A DNA stretch of 64,000 bases from Lutibacter citreus (GTDB lineage Bacteria > Bacteroidota > Bacteroidia > Flavobacteriales > Flavobacteriaceae): assembly GCF_003260195.1 (NCBI RefSeq), contig NZ_QEIH01000007.1, positions 248,001-312,000 of the forward strand, given 5' to 3'. A program made the position numbers and the translations under genes. Each line of letters starts with the position of its first letter. Position 1 is the stretch's first letter. Positions 53,803-62,879 of the stretch are shown here, piece after piece. The notes beneath the pieces were generated by a model. The model did not search any database, had not been told where the DNA came from, and was given only the letters and a program-made list of their open reading frames with translations.

Positions 53803-54232
53803 TATTCTTATTATAGGAATTGGAAACAATACGAGGCAAGACGATGGTCTTGGTTGGGCTTTTTTAGATAAATTAACTGCCTTAGGTTACAATAAGGAGA
53901 ACTTACTGTATAAGTATCAGTTAATGGTAGAAGACGCTGAATTAATAGCTAATTTTGGGGTTGTTATTTTTGTTGACGCCTCTAGATCGCAGCATAAAGG
54001 CGGTTATAAAATTGAACGGATTTACCCTTCTAAACAGGTTGCTTTTTCAACTCATGCTGTTCCCCCAAATCAAATTTTAAATCTTTGTAAAGCTATCTAT
54101 GAAAAAAATCCAAAAGCTTATGTGGTAAAAATTGATGGCTATAATTGGGATATTGAAATAAAATTGAGTGAACAAGCTAAAAAAAACCTTAAAACTGCTT
54201 TAAATCATTTCAAGAAAATACCTATAACTTAA
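53786..54232 (+). CDS. hoxW: Hydrogenase maturation protease HoxW
   Basis: 148 residues of the HyaD/HybD/HycI family: GIGNNTRQDDGLGWAF (nickel-binding Asp), FVDASRS, and FSTHAVPP with the His ligand. It clips the C-terminal extension of HoxH. It overlaps hoxH by 17 bases and runs head-on, overlapping about 33 bases at its end, into the DUF3307 gene on the other strand. Confidence 0.88.
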   Translation: MKKLDNILIIGIGNNTRQDDGLGWAFLDKLTALGYNKENLLYKYQLMVEDAELIANFGVVIFVDASRSQHKGGYKIERIYPSKQVAFSTHAVPPNQILNLCKAIYEKNPKAYVVKIDGYNWDIEIKLSEQAKKNLKTALNHFKKIPIT

Positions 54233-54916
54233 ACCAATAATTATAGCAAACCCAAAACTTAACAATGTACCTATAAGAATATATTCAGTTAATTTACGAT
54301 CATCAGAATTGGTTAAATCACCAAAACGAAATATTGATTTTGCCGCAAGTAAAAAACCTATTGAACTCCAATTATTTGTAATTATAAATACAAAAATTAA
54401 AAGACGCTCTATAATCCCAATATATTTTCCTGCATCCTCTAATGATTTTTTGTTTGAACTGCTTTTTATTTCCCATTTTGAAATTATTACTTTCATAACA
54501 ATAGATGAAACAACCGTTACTAACAAAACTGAAATTACAAAAAGTAATATTTTTGGTGAAAACAAATTACTCAATTCCACTTGAAATGGTTCATATATAT
54601 AAACAACAATACCCATTACTAATAAATGCGCCAATTGATCCCATAAAAACAACCATCTATAATTTATTTTCTTTCTTAAATTTAATTTTAATAAATCAAT
54701 TATATAATGAGAAACTATAATTATTAAAACACCTAACCAATAGGTTATATTAAATTGAAGAACAATTTCTAAAGCTATAAAATGAATAAAAATATGCCAA
54801 TATAAATAAGGCGATTTGTGTTTTTTCTTCTCTTTACTTTTTACCCATTTTTCAGGTTGAAACACAAAATCACCAATTACATGAGCTAGCAATAATTTTA
54901 AAGCTAATATCACCAT
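54200..54916 (-). CDS. DUF3307 membrane protein
   Basis: 238 residues with about six membrane helices. The N-terminal LAHVIGDFVFQPEKWVKSKEKKKHKSPYLYWHIFIH is typical of DUF3307. The start overlaps the SatD stop by 7 bases, a pairing often seen in Bacteroidetes. Function unknown. The 3' end overlaps hoxW on the opposite strand by 33 bases. Confidence 0.85.
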   Translation of the reverse strand: MVILALKLLLAHVIGDFVFQPEKWVKSKEKKKHKSPYLYWHIFIHFIALEIVLQFNITYWLGVLIIIVSHYIIDLLKLNLRKKINYRWLFLWDQLAHLLVMGIVVYIYEPFQVELSNLFSPKILLFVISVLLVTVVSSIVMKVIISKWEIKSSSNKKSLEDAGKYIGIIERLLIFVFIITNNWSSIGFLLAAKSIFRFGDLTNSDDRKLTEYILIGTLLSFGFAIIIGLSYRYFLEMI

Positions 54917-55512
54917 AATTTAGATATTTGATTTCTATAAAATTTTTCCATTCTCATAATCTCATCGTAACCAGCAATTTTTAAACCTTTATTTATAGTA
55001 CTCTGAGATTTATTTAGTAATACTGATAATTCTTTTTGAGTTTTGTTAGGATGTTCAATAGCCGTTTTTACAACTTCAGCAGATTTTTGAGACCAATTAT
55101 TTATTGTTAATTGAGCTAAATCAAAAAATAAATTCATTTCTGTATTAAAATCTTCATTTGCTGTTTTTATTGCCAAATGACTTTTCTTTAAATTATCAAA
55201 GCACTCTCCAGAATTAACAAATGCGCTTCCATTAGACTCTGTAATTTTTTGTGTAGAATAACTCTTTTCTCCAATTCCAATAGCCAATCTAACATCAAGT
55301 CCTTTTACTAACTTAATAGTTGCTTTAATTAAAATAGCAGCCTTTAATGAATTTTCACTAGCTACTTCCAATTGAAAACTATCTCCCCTATAAATTTCCC
55401 ATTTTTCAGGTTCCAAACCAAAAACACTCAATATACTTTTAAGTTTAGGCATCCATTCTTTAGGTTCAATTGCTCTTGAGTTTATAATATCCCCTGTTAT
55501 TATACCAATCAT
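54910..55512 (-). CDS. SatD-family protein with C-terminal helix-turn-helix
   Basis: 200 residues: IITGDIINSR start and GDSFQLEV, RLAIGIGEK (SatD-type domain with a nucleotide-cyclase-like look), then about 145-185 (AIEHPNKTQKELSVLLNKSQSTINKGLKIAGYD) a helix-turn-helix. A DNA-binding role is therefore likely. The gene has a perfect promoter (55533-55563), with 28-bp direct repeats just upstream, so self-regulation is possible. It precedes the DUF3307 gene in a two-gene operon. The function of SatD is not known to me. Confidence 0.78.
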   Translation of the reverse strand: MIGIITGDIINSRAIEPKEWMPKLKSILSVFGLEPEKWEIYRGDSFQLEVASENSLKAAILIKATIKLVKGLDVRLAIGIGEKSYSTQKITESNGSAFVNSGECFDNLKKSHLAIKTANEDFNTEMNLFFDLAQLTINNWSQKSAEVVKTAIEHPNKTQKELSVLLNKSQSTINKGLKIAGYDEIMRMEKFYRNQISKLW

Positions 55513-55532
55513 ATAGTTAATACTTATTTAAT

Positions 55533-55563
55533 CAAATATAATCTAAATACGTTCCAAAACAAA
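55533..55563 (-). promoter_or_regulatory. Consensus promoter of the satD-DUF3307 operon
   Basis: On the minus strand TTTG (55563-55560), exactly 19 bases, then TATATTTG (55540-55533). A start near 55526 would give a 14-base leader before the SatD ATG. Confidence 0.7.
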
Positions 55564-55580
55564 ATAATCGATTAAAAAAG

Positions 55581-55648
55581 CGATAATTAAAAATATAGAC
55601 TTAAAAGACGATAATTAAACATATAGACTTATAAGAAAATAATTAAAC
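55581..55648. repeat. 28-bp direct repeats upstream of the satD promoter
   Basis: Unit 1 (55581-55608) and unit 2 (55609-55636) match at 26 of 28 positions and both begin CGATAATTAAA; a partial third copy (55637-55648) ends in ATAATTAAAC. They lie just upstream of the -33 box and reach the last codons of yjbQ. A binding array for a regulator, perhaps SatD itself, is plausible. Confidence 0.75.
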
Positions 55649-56065
55649 TCCAAAAGCTGTTAAAACTAACTTTCTTGAACCGCCATAATCTCTATGTTCA
55701 CATAAATAAATTCCTTGCCAAATACCAAGGTTTAACTTTCCATTAGTAATGGGAATTTGAATTGACGGTCCTAACAGTGATGCTTTAATATGTGCAGGCA
55801 TATCATCAGATCCTTCATAAGTATGAATATAATATGGCATATTCTCCGGAACCATTTTGTTAATATGACTTTCAAAATCTACTCTTACTGACGGATCTGC
55901 GTTTTCATTAATAGTTAAACTAGCAGAAGTATGTTTTATAAAAACTTGTAACTGTCCTACAGAAATTTGCTTTAATTCAGGTAAAGCATCTATAATTTCA
56001 GAAGTAATTAAATGAAAACCTCTTTTTACAGGATTTAGATTTATTTCTTTTTGAAAATAATTCAT
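55643..56065 (-). CDS. YjbQ (UPF0047) family protein
   Basis: 140 residues with the family pattern VFIKHTSASLTINENADPSV, HTYEGSDDMPAHIKASLLG, and LGIWQGIYLCEHRDYGGSRKLV. The conserved His, Asp and Gln cluster is the presumed active site. YjbQ has weak thiamine-phosphate-synthase-like activity, and its physiological role is unknown. It starts 3 bases after the lhgO stop, so it is co-transcribed with it. Confidence 0.9.
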   Translation of the reverse strand: MNYFQKEINLNPVKRGFHLITSEIIDALPELKQISVGQLQVFIKHTSASLTINENADPSVRVDFESHINKMVPENMPYYIHTYEGSDDMPAHIKASLLGPSIQIPITNGKLNLGIWQGIYLCEHRDYGGSRKLVLTAFGV

Positions 56066-56068
56066 AAT

Positions 56069-57271
56069 TTAATTAATTACGTGTTCTATAATTTCATCTG
56101 CAATTGCTAAACAAGCAGTTGCCGCAGGTGAAGGAGCATTAATTACATGAATATTACTATTGTGTTTCATAATTTTAAAATCGTCAACCATGTTTCCTTC
56201 AAAATCTATAGCTTGAGCTCTCACTCCTGCCCTTGCTGGCTGCACATCATTTACCGTTATTGATGGCATTAATTTTTTAAGCTCTTTTACAAATAACCTT
56301 TTTGAAAATGCTCTTTTATATTCATCAATCCCTTTGCGCCAATGCTTACCAAACAACCTCCAAGTTCCTTTAAAAGATAATGCCTCAAACGTATCTATTA
56401 AACTAAAACTTGTACGTTTATATCCTTCTCTTTTAAAGGTAAAAACAGCATTTGGTCCACATTCTATACTTCCATCAACCATTCGTGTAAAATGTACACC
56501 TAAAAATGGAAATTTTGGATCTGGAACTGGATATACTAAATTTTTTATTTTATGAGTAGCTTCTGGAGTAAGTTCATAATAATCACCTCTAAAACCAACA
56601 ATGCGAACATCTAGTTTTAAATCATCTTTTTTGGCTATTCTATCAGATTGTAATCCTGTGCAAAAAATAGCTTTTTTGGTTATAAAATCTCCTTTTGAAG
56701 TTTTTAATATTGAAAAATCTTTTTCTGAAATTACTTCTTTAACTTCACAATTTGAAATAAACTTACTTTCAATATTTGTTCTACTTATATTTTTCACAAA
56801 AGCTTTACAAAGTCCAACATAATCAATAATACCAGCTGTTGGTACCCAAATAGCTTTTACACCTTTAATAAATGGTTCTTTTTCTTTAAGTTCTTCCGAA
56901 GATAAAAAACAAATGCCTTCAGTTTTATTTTCAATTCCTCTTTTAAAAATATTTTCTAATATTGAAATTTCACTTTCTTTTGTAGCTACAATTATTTTTC
57001 CGCAAACATCATGAGTTACATTGTTTCCCTTACAATATTCAACCAATTGCTTATGACCATTTTTACAATTTTTTGCTTTATAAGAACCTGGTTTGTAATA
57101 AATACCAGAATGCATCACCCCTGAATTCCTACCTGTTTGATGTTTTGCTACTTCAGACTCTTTTTCAATAATAAGAATTGATTTATTCGGAAATTTAAGT
57201 TGTAATTTATATGCTGTTGCAAGACCAACAACACCGGCTCCAACAACAATAAAATCAAATTTATTGGACAT
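56069..57271 (-). CDS. lhgO: L-2-hydroxyglutarate oxidase
   Basis: FAD enzyme of the DAO family, 400 residues from the ATG at 57271 (a TTG 18 bases earlier is unlikely). FIVVGAGVVGLATAYKL is the FAD-binding Rossmann motif, and RNSGVMHSGIYYKPGSYKA is the LhgO signature with the catalytic region. It oxidises L-2-hydroxyglutarate to 2-oxoglutarate and feeds electrons to quinone. Its start overlaps the upstream transporter gene stop by about 11 bases, and yjbQ follows: a likely three-gene operon. Confidence 0.88.
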   Translation of the reverse strand: MSNKFDFIVVGAGVVGLATAYKLQLKFPNKSILIIEKESEVAKHQTGRNSGVMHSGIYYKPGSYKAKNCKNGHKQLVEYCKGNNVTHDVCGKIIVATKESEISILENIFKRGIENKTEGICFLSSEELKEKEPFIKGVKAIWVPTAGIIDYVGLCKAFVKNISRTNIESKFISNCEVKEVISEKDFSILKTSKGDFITKKAIFCTGLQSDRIAKKDDLKLDVRIVGFRGDYYELTPEATHKIKNLVYPVPDPKFPFLGVHFTRMVDGSIECGPNAVFTFKREGYKRTSFSLIDTFEALSFKGTWRLFGKHWRKGIDEYKRAFSKRLFVKELKKLMPSITVNDVQPARAGVRAQAIDFEGNMVDDFKIMKHNSNIHVINAPSPAATACLAIADEIIEHVIN

Positions 57272-58571
57272 ATTTTGTTTTTCCAACAAAGTTCAGCAAA
57301 ACAAAGGAAATTAAAAAGAAAATACCTAAAAACAACACACTCCATTGCATAGACCCAGTAATGGCAATTAAAAAGCCAAATACTAACATTCCAAATACAA
57401 TTGCTATTTTTTCGGTAACATCATAAAAACTAAAATAAGTAGCATGATCTTTAGTTTTAGGCAATAATTTTGAATATGTTGATCTAGATAATGATTGAAT
57501 AGCTCCCATTACCAAACCAATTAACGCTCCTAATCCATAAAAGTATAAATTCACATTTTCTTGAGATTTATCTAATAAAAAAGCAACCAAACAAACAGCT
57601 GCCCAAATTGCTATAGTAATTTTTAAAGAAGTAATATTACCTATTTTGTCTGACAATCTTGAAAATAAAAAAGCACCAATAATACCAACAAATTGAACAA
57701 CCAATATTACAGCTATTAAATCTAAAGTTGGCAAGCCCAATTCTTTACTCCCAAAAATACCTGCCATTAAAATAATTGTCTGTACACCAACACTGTAAGT
57801 AAAAAAAGAAATTAAAAAGAACTTCAATTCTGGACGAACACCTAATTCTTTTAAAACTATTTTTAGCTCTTGTAATCCTTTCCAAATAAAATCATTGGCT
57901 GGTTTTTTATCGTATACATTATTAGGTAAATATCTATAAGTAATTTGTGCAAAGCCAAACCACCAAACACCAACAATTAAAAAAGTAATTCTTGATGCCA
58001 TTGCCGCACTTTCTAAGCCAAAAAATGATGGGAAATTAATCATCAACAAACTTATTATTAATAAAATAATAGACCCCGTATAGCCCAACATAAATCCTTT
58101 AGCGCTAACTTTATCTTGATCTTTAGGATGTGCAACCTCAGGTAAATATGCATTATAAAAAACTATACTTCCCCAAAAACCTATACTTGCTAATATTGTG
58201 AAAAGGATTCCTACCCAAAGAGTACTTTCTCCTTTAAAAAAGAACAAACACATTACAGATAAAGAGCCTAATAAACAAAACATTTTCAGAAACTTTAATT
58301 TATTCCCAATGTAATCAGCTATCCCTGAAAGTATTGGAGAAATAAAAGCTACTACTAAAAATGAAAATGCCAGCGTGTAATTGTATAATGTAGTTGGATT
58401 CCATTGGGTACCTAAAAAACTAATTTTATCATCTATATTTGCAAATGATTCTGTTAAACTACTATAGTATATTGGAAAAACTGCAGTACTAATAACCAAT
58501 GAATAAACTGAATTTGCCCAATCATAAAATGCCCAAGCATTTATTAATTTCTTATCTCCTTTTTTCAACAT
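57261..58571 (-). CDS. MFS transporter, UMF1 (Atg22-like) family
   Basis: 436 residues with 12 predicted membrane helices. It begins INAWAFYDWANSVYSLVISTAVFPIYY, the UMF1/Atg22 signature, and has IVFYNAYLPEVA and SRSTYSKLLPK. Substrate unknown; because it overlaps lhgO by 11 bases, an organic-acid or amino-acid substrate is possible but unproven. Preceded by the terminator of the M48 gene. Confidence 0.85.
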   Translation of the reverse strand: MLKKGDKKLINAWAFYDWANSVYSLVISTAVFPIYYSSLTESFANIDDKISFLGTQWNPTTLYNYTLAFSFLVVAFISPILSGIADYIGNKLKFLKMFCLLGSLSVMCLFFFKGESTLWVGILFTILASIGFWGSIVFYNAYLPEVAHPKDQDKVSAKGFMLGYTGSIILLIISLLMINFPSFFGLESAAMASRITFLIVGVWWFGFAQITYRYLPNNVYDKKPANDFIWKGLQELKIVLKELGVRPELKFFLISFFTYSVGVQTIILMAGIFGSKELGLPTLDLIAVILVVQFVGIIGAFLFSRLSDKIGNITSLKITIAIWAAVCLVAFLLDKSQENVNLYFYGLGALIGLVMGAIQSLSRSTYSKLLPKTKDHATYFSFYDVTEKIAIVFGMLVFGFLIAITGSMQWSVLFLGIFFLISFVLLNFVGKTKYVQ

Positions 58572-58582
58572 ATTTTATAAAT

Positions 58583-58613
58583 AAAAAACCGCTCTTTAAT
58601 TAAAGAACGGTTT
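58583..58613 (-). terminator. Intrinsic terminator of the M48 peptidase gene
   Basis: AACCGTTCTTTAATT pairs with AATTAAAGAGCGGTT (one mismatch), followed on the minus strand by T-run, about 60 bases after the stop codon. Confidence 0.75.
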
Positions 58614-58671
58614 ACAATATACTATAATAATTCGAAATAATATTTATTACTGAATCAATGTTTTATTGGTA

Positions 58672-59475
58672 TTAATTATACTTTGCTGCCAACTTTACAG
58701 CTTCAGGTAAAAATGCTTTTAAATTTTTAATTCTACTTTCATTTGAAGGGTGCGTACTCATAAACTCAGGTGGTGCTTCTCCCGCACTAGCTCTCTGGCT
58801 CATTCTAATCCATACATTAACAGCTTCTTGAGGATTATAACCCGCCATTATCATAAATACCATACCTAATTTATCCGCTTCAGTTTCATGATTTCTACTA
58901 AAAGGCAACATTATACCATATTGAGCTCCTAATCCAAATGCAGTATTCCATATTTCTTGAGATTTTGCATCTTTGTTTGCTGTTCCAAGAGCCACAGCTG
59001 TTCCTCCTAATTGCATTAAGGTTCCTGTAGACATTCTTTCTTGCCCATGTTTAGCAAATGCATGTGCTACCTCATGTCCCATTACAGCTGCAATCCCATC
59101 TGTATTAGCACACATAGGTAAAATACCTGTATAAAAAACTACTTTACCTCCTGGCATACACCAAGCATTAACAGTTGGATCATCAATTAAATTAAATTCC
59201 CATCTGTAACTATCTGCTTCAGAAACCATATTATTAGCTCGCATAAATTTATCCACAGCCTTTGAAATTCTTACTCCAACTGATTGAATTTCATTGGTAG
59301 TTTTTAAATCTGTAGAAATTTTATTTTCTTTTAAAAAACCTGCATATTGCTCAAAACTTGTTGGTAAAACTTCTGCATCACTAACAAAATTTATGCGTTT
59401 TCTACCTGTTATTGGCACCGTACTACAACTAATTATAAATAATAAGACTATTGATAAAGAAACTATTTTTTTCAT
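58672..59475 (-). CDS. M48-family metalloprotease lipoprotein (LoiP/YcaL-like)
   Basis: 267 residues. Lipobox LFIISC (C17), so a lipoprotein, probably of the outer membrane. Zinc motif HEVAH (H134, E135, H138) and downstream NHETEADKLG with the third ligand Glu. It degrades or checks misfolded envelope proteins in the periplasm. Length is typical. A short gap separates it from the divergent alpha/beta hydrolase gene. Confidence 0.88.
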   Translation of the reverse strand: MKKIVSLSIVLLFIISCSTVPITGRKRINFVSDAEVLPTSFEQYAGFLKENKISTDLKTTNEIQSVGVRISKAVDKFMRANNMVSEADSYRWEFNLIDDPTVNAWCMPGGKVVFYTGILPMCANTDGIAAVMGHEVAHAFAKHGQERMSTGTLMQLGGTAVALGTANKDAKSQEIWNTAFGLGAQYGIMLPFSRNHETEADKLGMVFMIMAGYNPQEAVNVWIRMSQRASAGEAPPEFMSTHPSNESRIKNLKAFLPEAVKLAAKYN

Positions 59476-59548
59476 TTTTAAATTTTTCTATTGTTGTTAC
59501 TAAATTAAATACAAATTTTATATTTACAGGCAAAATAAACATTTTAAA

Positions 59549-60439
59549 ATGAGTAAAACTAAAAATTCTACAAAACCCATAAATAATGGAATGCAAATTC
59601 CAAAGATTATTATAGTTTTAGGACACACATTACAAGCAATAAGTCACTCTTTAGCTACTTTATATGCCATAAAATTATTTAAAACTCCATTTAAATTTAA
59701 AACTCCATTAGCTGAAAAAACAATGGAGAATAACACCAAGAAAAAAATTGTTTCTATTCCTGAAATTAATAAGGAAATAATGGTTTATACCTATGGAAAC
59801 TCAAAAAAAAAGGTTTTGTTAGTACACGGATGGTCTGGAAGAGGAACGCAATTATTTAGTATTGCAAATAAACTCGTAGAAAATGGATATATGACTATTA
59901 GCTTTGATGCGCCTGCTCACGGAAAATCAAAAGGAAAATCTACCATGATGCCCGAATTTATAAGTTGTATTTTACAATTAGAAAAAGAATTTGGACCTTT
60001 TGAAATTGCTATTGGACATTCATTAGGTGCAATGGCTGTTTTAAATTCAATAAAAAAAGGACTTAATGTAAAAAAAGCTATAACTATTGGAGCTGGAGAT
60101 ATAATAACAGATATTATTATAAATTTCATTGAAAAAATAGATTTAAAACCTATTATAGTTCAAAAGATGAAAATTTACTATTTAAAAAAATTCAATTTTG
60201 ATATTGATACATTATCTGCTAGTGTTGCAGCCAAACAAGTTAAAATCCCAATACTAGTTATTCATGATAATAATGATAAGGAAGTTTCCGTAAATTGTGC
60301 TTACAACATAGATAAAAACTTAGAAAATGGAGAAACGTTTATTACCAATAATTTAGGGCATACAAGAATCTTAAAAGATAAAACTGTAGTACAAAGAGTT
60401 CTTGAATTTATACTTCAAAATGACCAATCATCTAATTAG
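59549..60439 (+). CDS. Alpha/beta hydrolase
   Basis: 296 residues with no signal peptide. LLVHGWSGRGTQ (oxyanion loop), GHSLG with nucleophile S158, then VIHDNNDKEVS (acid) and NNLGHTRIL (His) complete the triad. Substrate unknown. Divergent from the M48 protease gene; the cytochrome gene follows 55 bases later. A weak TATATTTA box lies just upstream. Confidence 0.83.
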   Translation: MSKTKNSTKPINNGMQIPKIIIVLGHTLQAISHSLATLYAIKLFKTPFKFKTPLAEKTMENNTKKKIVSIPEINKEIMVYTYGNSKKKVLLVHGWSGRGTQLFSIANKLVENGYMTISFDAPAHGKSKGKSTMMPEFISCILQLEKEFGPFEIAIGHSLGAMAVLNSIKKGLNVKKAITIGAGDIITDIIINFIEKIDLKPIIVQKMKIYYLKKFNFDIDTLSASVAAKQVKIPILVIHDNNDKEVSVNCAYNIDKNLENGETFITNNLGHTRILKDKTVVQRVLEFILQNDQSSN

Positions 60440-60494
60440 TTTTTATTAAATTTACTTTTTTATTTTATATTTAATCTTTTAGTTACATTTACTA

Positions 60495-62828
60495 ATGAAA
60501 ATATCTTTTTACCCTATTATTTCTTCAATAAATAAAAGCTTTTTTTATCTATTTTTTATTTTTATTAGTTTTTACTCTTGTAAAGAAAAAGAAACTTATT
60601 CTCCACTTGAAATTGCTCTAAAAAACCACAAACATGATGAAGGTTTTATTGGTTCAGCAAGATGTGCCGAATGTCATAAACCTGAATTTAAAGATTGGAT
60701 GGGATCTGATCATCAGCTAGCAATGCAATTACCTACTGATAAAACAGTTTTGGGTGATTTTAATAATGCTGAATATACTATTTATGGTGTAACAAGTAAA
60801 TTTTTCAAAAAAGGTAATGTCTTTTATGTAAATACTGAAGGACCCGATGGTAAATTTAAAGATTTTGAAGTGAAATATACTTTTGGTGTTTATCCACTTC
60901 AACAATATTTAGTGATATTTCCAAAAGGAAAATTACAAGTTCTTACTCCTTTTTGGGATTCACGCTCAAAAGAAGATGGTGGTCAGAAATGGCAACATTT
61001 ATATCCTGATGAATATATAGCGTCTCATGATGAATTAAACTGGGGAAGATCTTTACAGAACTGGAATTACATGTGTGCTGAATGCCACTCAACAAATGTA
61101 AAAAAAGATTACAATCCTGAGACCCTAACTTACAATACTCATTTTGACGAAATTAATGTTTCTTGTGAAGCTTGTCACGGTCCTGGTGATGTACATACAA
61201 AGTGGGCTGAGCAAGGTGAAAAAGAAGATTTAGCAAATATGGGGTTAGTTTTTGATATAATGGATAGAGATTCTGCGCATTGGAATATTGACCCAAAAAC
61301 TGCATTAGTTACAAGAAGTAAAGAACGTAAAGATAAAATGCAAGTTGAATGGTGTGGCCGTTGTCACTCAAGAAGAACTCAATTAACTGATGAATATACT
61401 TTTGGAAAAGTTTTAGAATATACCCACATGGTTTCTACATTAGATTACCCTTTGTATAATGATGACGGTACAAATAATGATGAAGATTATGTTTATGGGT
61501 CTTTTACACAAAGTAAAATGTATAAAAAAGGGGTTATGTGTAAAGATTGTCATAATGTACATAGCGGAAAATTAAAACTTCCAAAAGACAATGTTTGCTC
61601 ACAATGCCATATGCCAGATAAATATCAATCTACATCACACCATAAACATATTGAAGGTGGTGAAGGAGCAAGTTGTATTAGTTGCCATATGCCAAAAATT
61701 ACAATTATGGTTGTAGATCCAAGGTCAGATCATAGTTTACGTATTCCAAGACCAGATATTAGTGTTGCAACAGGAGCAACAAATGCCTGTAATAACTGTC
61801 ATAAAGATAAAACTAATGAATGGTCTTTAAAATACTTTAAAAAATGGTATAGTAATAAATATGACACCATTTCTCACTATGGGTTTGCTTTTAATAAAGT
61901 ACGAAATAACAAACCTAATGGCCAAAATGAATTAAATGCTGTTATAAAAGATAAAAATGTATCGAATATTGTTTTAGGAACTGCCATTAAATATCAAGAT
62001 TATCAAAATAACCCTTTGGCTTATGAAAATCTAAAAATGGCATTGCAATCGCAAAGTGCATTGGTTAGAAGGTCAGCTTTAGAATCTATGAGACCACTTC
62101 CAAAAGATGTTCAGCAAAAGTATGCTTTACCATTAGCAAAAGATTCTATTACTAGTGTTAGACATATAGCTAACAGTTTTATTTATGATATGCCTATCGA
62201 AAATTTATCACCTGAAAACCAAAAAACTATTCAGCAAGCTAAAAAAGAATATATTGAACAATTACTATACTGGCAAGATCGCTCTTTAGGGCAATCTTCA
62301 TTAGGTGTTGCTGCTATTGGCTTAAACAAACTTGATCAAGCTGACGAATACTTTAAAAAAGCTGTTGAATTAGACACTTTAAATTTAATTGTTCAAGTGA
62401 ACTACGCCGATCTAAAAAGGTTAGAAGGAAAAAATGAAGAAAGTATTAAACTTTTAAAAAATGTACTTTCAATAAATAAAGAATTCTCTATAGCTTACCA
62501 AGCATTGGCCTTCGCTTTTATTAGAGCTAATAATAAAGAGAAAGCACTAAAAACATTAGAATTAGCAACTAAATTTGCTTCAACAGATCCACAAAATCAT
62601 TATTATTATGCTATAATGCTAAATGATATGAAACAACCATATAAAGCTATTGCAGCTTTAAAAAATGGCTTAAAAATTAATAAGGATAATGAAAACTTAC
62701 TGGTTTTAATGTACTCAATTTATAGCGACCAAAATCAAACTAAAAATGCTGTAGAAATTGTAAAAAAACTTGTAAAAGCTTTTCCAAACAACAAGCAATA
62801 CCAGCAAATGGCTAAATCCATTAATTAA
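60495..62828 (+). CDS. Octaheme c-type cytochrome lipoprotein with TPR repeats
   Basis: 777 residues. Lipobox FISFYSC (C29), so a lipoprotein. Eight CXXCH haem motifs begin at C57, C194, C224, C287, C349, C368, C394 and C432. From about 500 on there is no haem, but helical repeats, with clear TPR units from about 595 (LDQADEYFKKAVEL, YAIMLNDMKQPYKAIAALKNGL). Octaheme proteins include nitrite reductases, hydroxylamine oxidoreductases and cytochrome c554 relatives; none of their signature active sites is certain here, so the substrate is unknown. The TPR half probably binds a partner. Anaerobic or nitrogen-related redox activity is a reasonable guess. Confidence 0.82.
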   Translation: MKISFYPIISSINKSFFYLFFIFISFYSCKEKETYSPLEIALKNHKHDEGFIGSARCAECHKPEFKDWMGSDHQLAMQLPTDKTVLGDFNNAEYTIYGVTSKFFKKGNVFYVNTEGPDGKFKDFEVKYTFGVYPLQQYLVIFPKGKLQVLTPFWDSRSKEDGGQKWQHLYPDEYIASHDELNWGRSLQNWNYMCAECHSTNVKKDYNPETLTYNTHFDEINVSCEACHGPGDVHTKWAEQGEKEDLANMGLVFDIMDRDSAHWNIDPKTALVTRSKERKDKMQVEWCGRCHSRRTQLTDEYTFGKVLEYTHMVSTLDYPLYNDDGTNNDEDYVYGSFTQSKMYKKGVMCKDCHNVHSGKLKLPKDNVCSQCHMPDKYQSTSHHKHIEGGEGASCISCHMPKITIMVVDPRSDHSLRIPRPDISVATGATNACNNCHKDKTNEWSLKYFKKWYSNKYDTISHYGFAFNKVRNNKPNGQNELNAVIKDKNVSNIVLGTAIKYQDYQNNPLAYENLKMALQSQSALVRRSALESMRPLPKDVQQKYALPLAKDSITSVRHIANSFIYDMPIENLSPENQKTIQQAKKEYIEQLLYWQDRSLGQSSLGVAAIGLNKLDQADEYFKKAVELDTLNLIVQVNYADLKRLEGKNEESIKLLKNVLSINKEFSIAYQALAFAFIRANNKEKALKTLELATKFASTDPQNHYYYAIMLNDMKQPYKAIAALKNGLKINKDNENLLVLMYSIYSDQNQTKNAVEIVKKLVKAFPNNKQYQQMAKSIN

Positions 62829-62879
62829 TTTGTAAGTTCTTTTACTTTTTATCGACCTAAATAATCTAATAATTTAGGA

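Noticed and set aside
55581-55648. Possible CRISPR remnant
   Set aside because: The repeats are tandem with no spacers and there are no cas genes; they look like a binding array.
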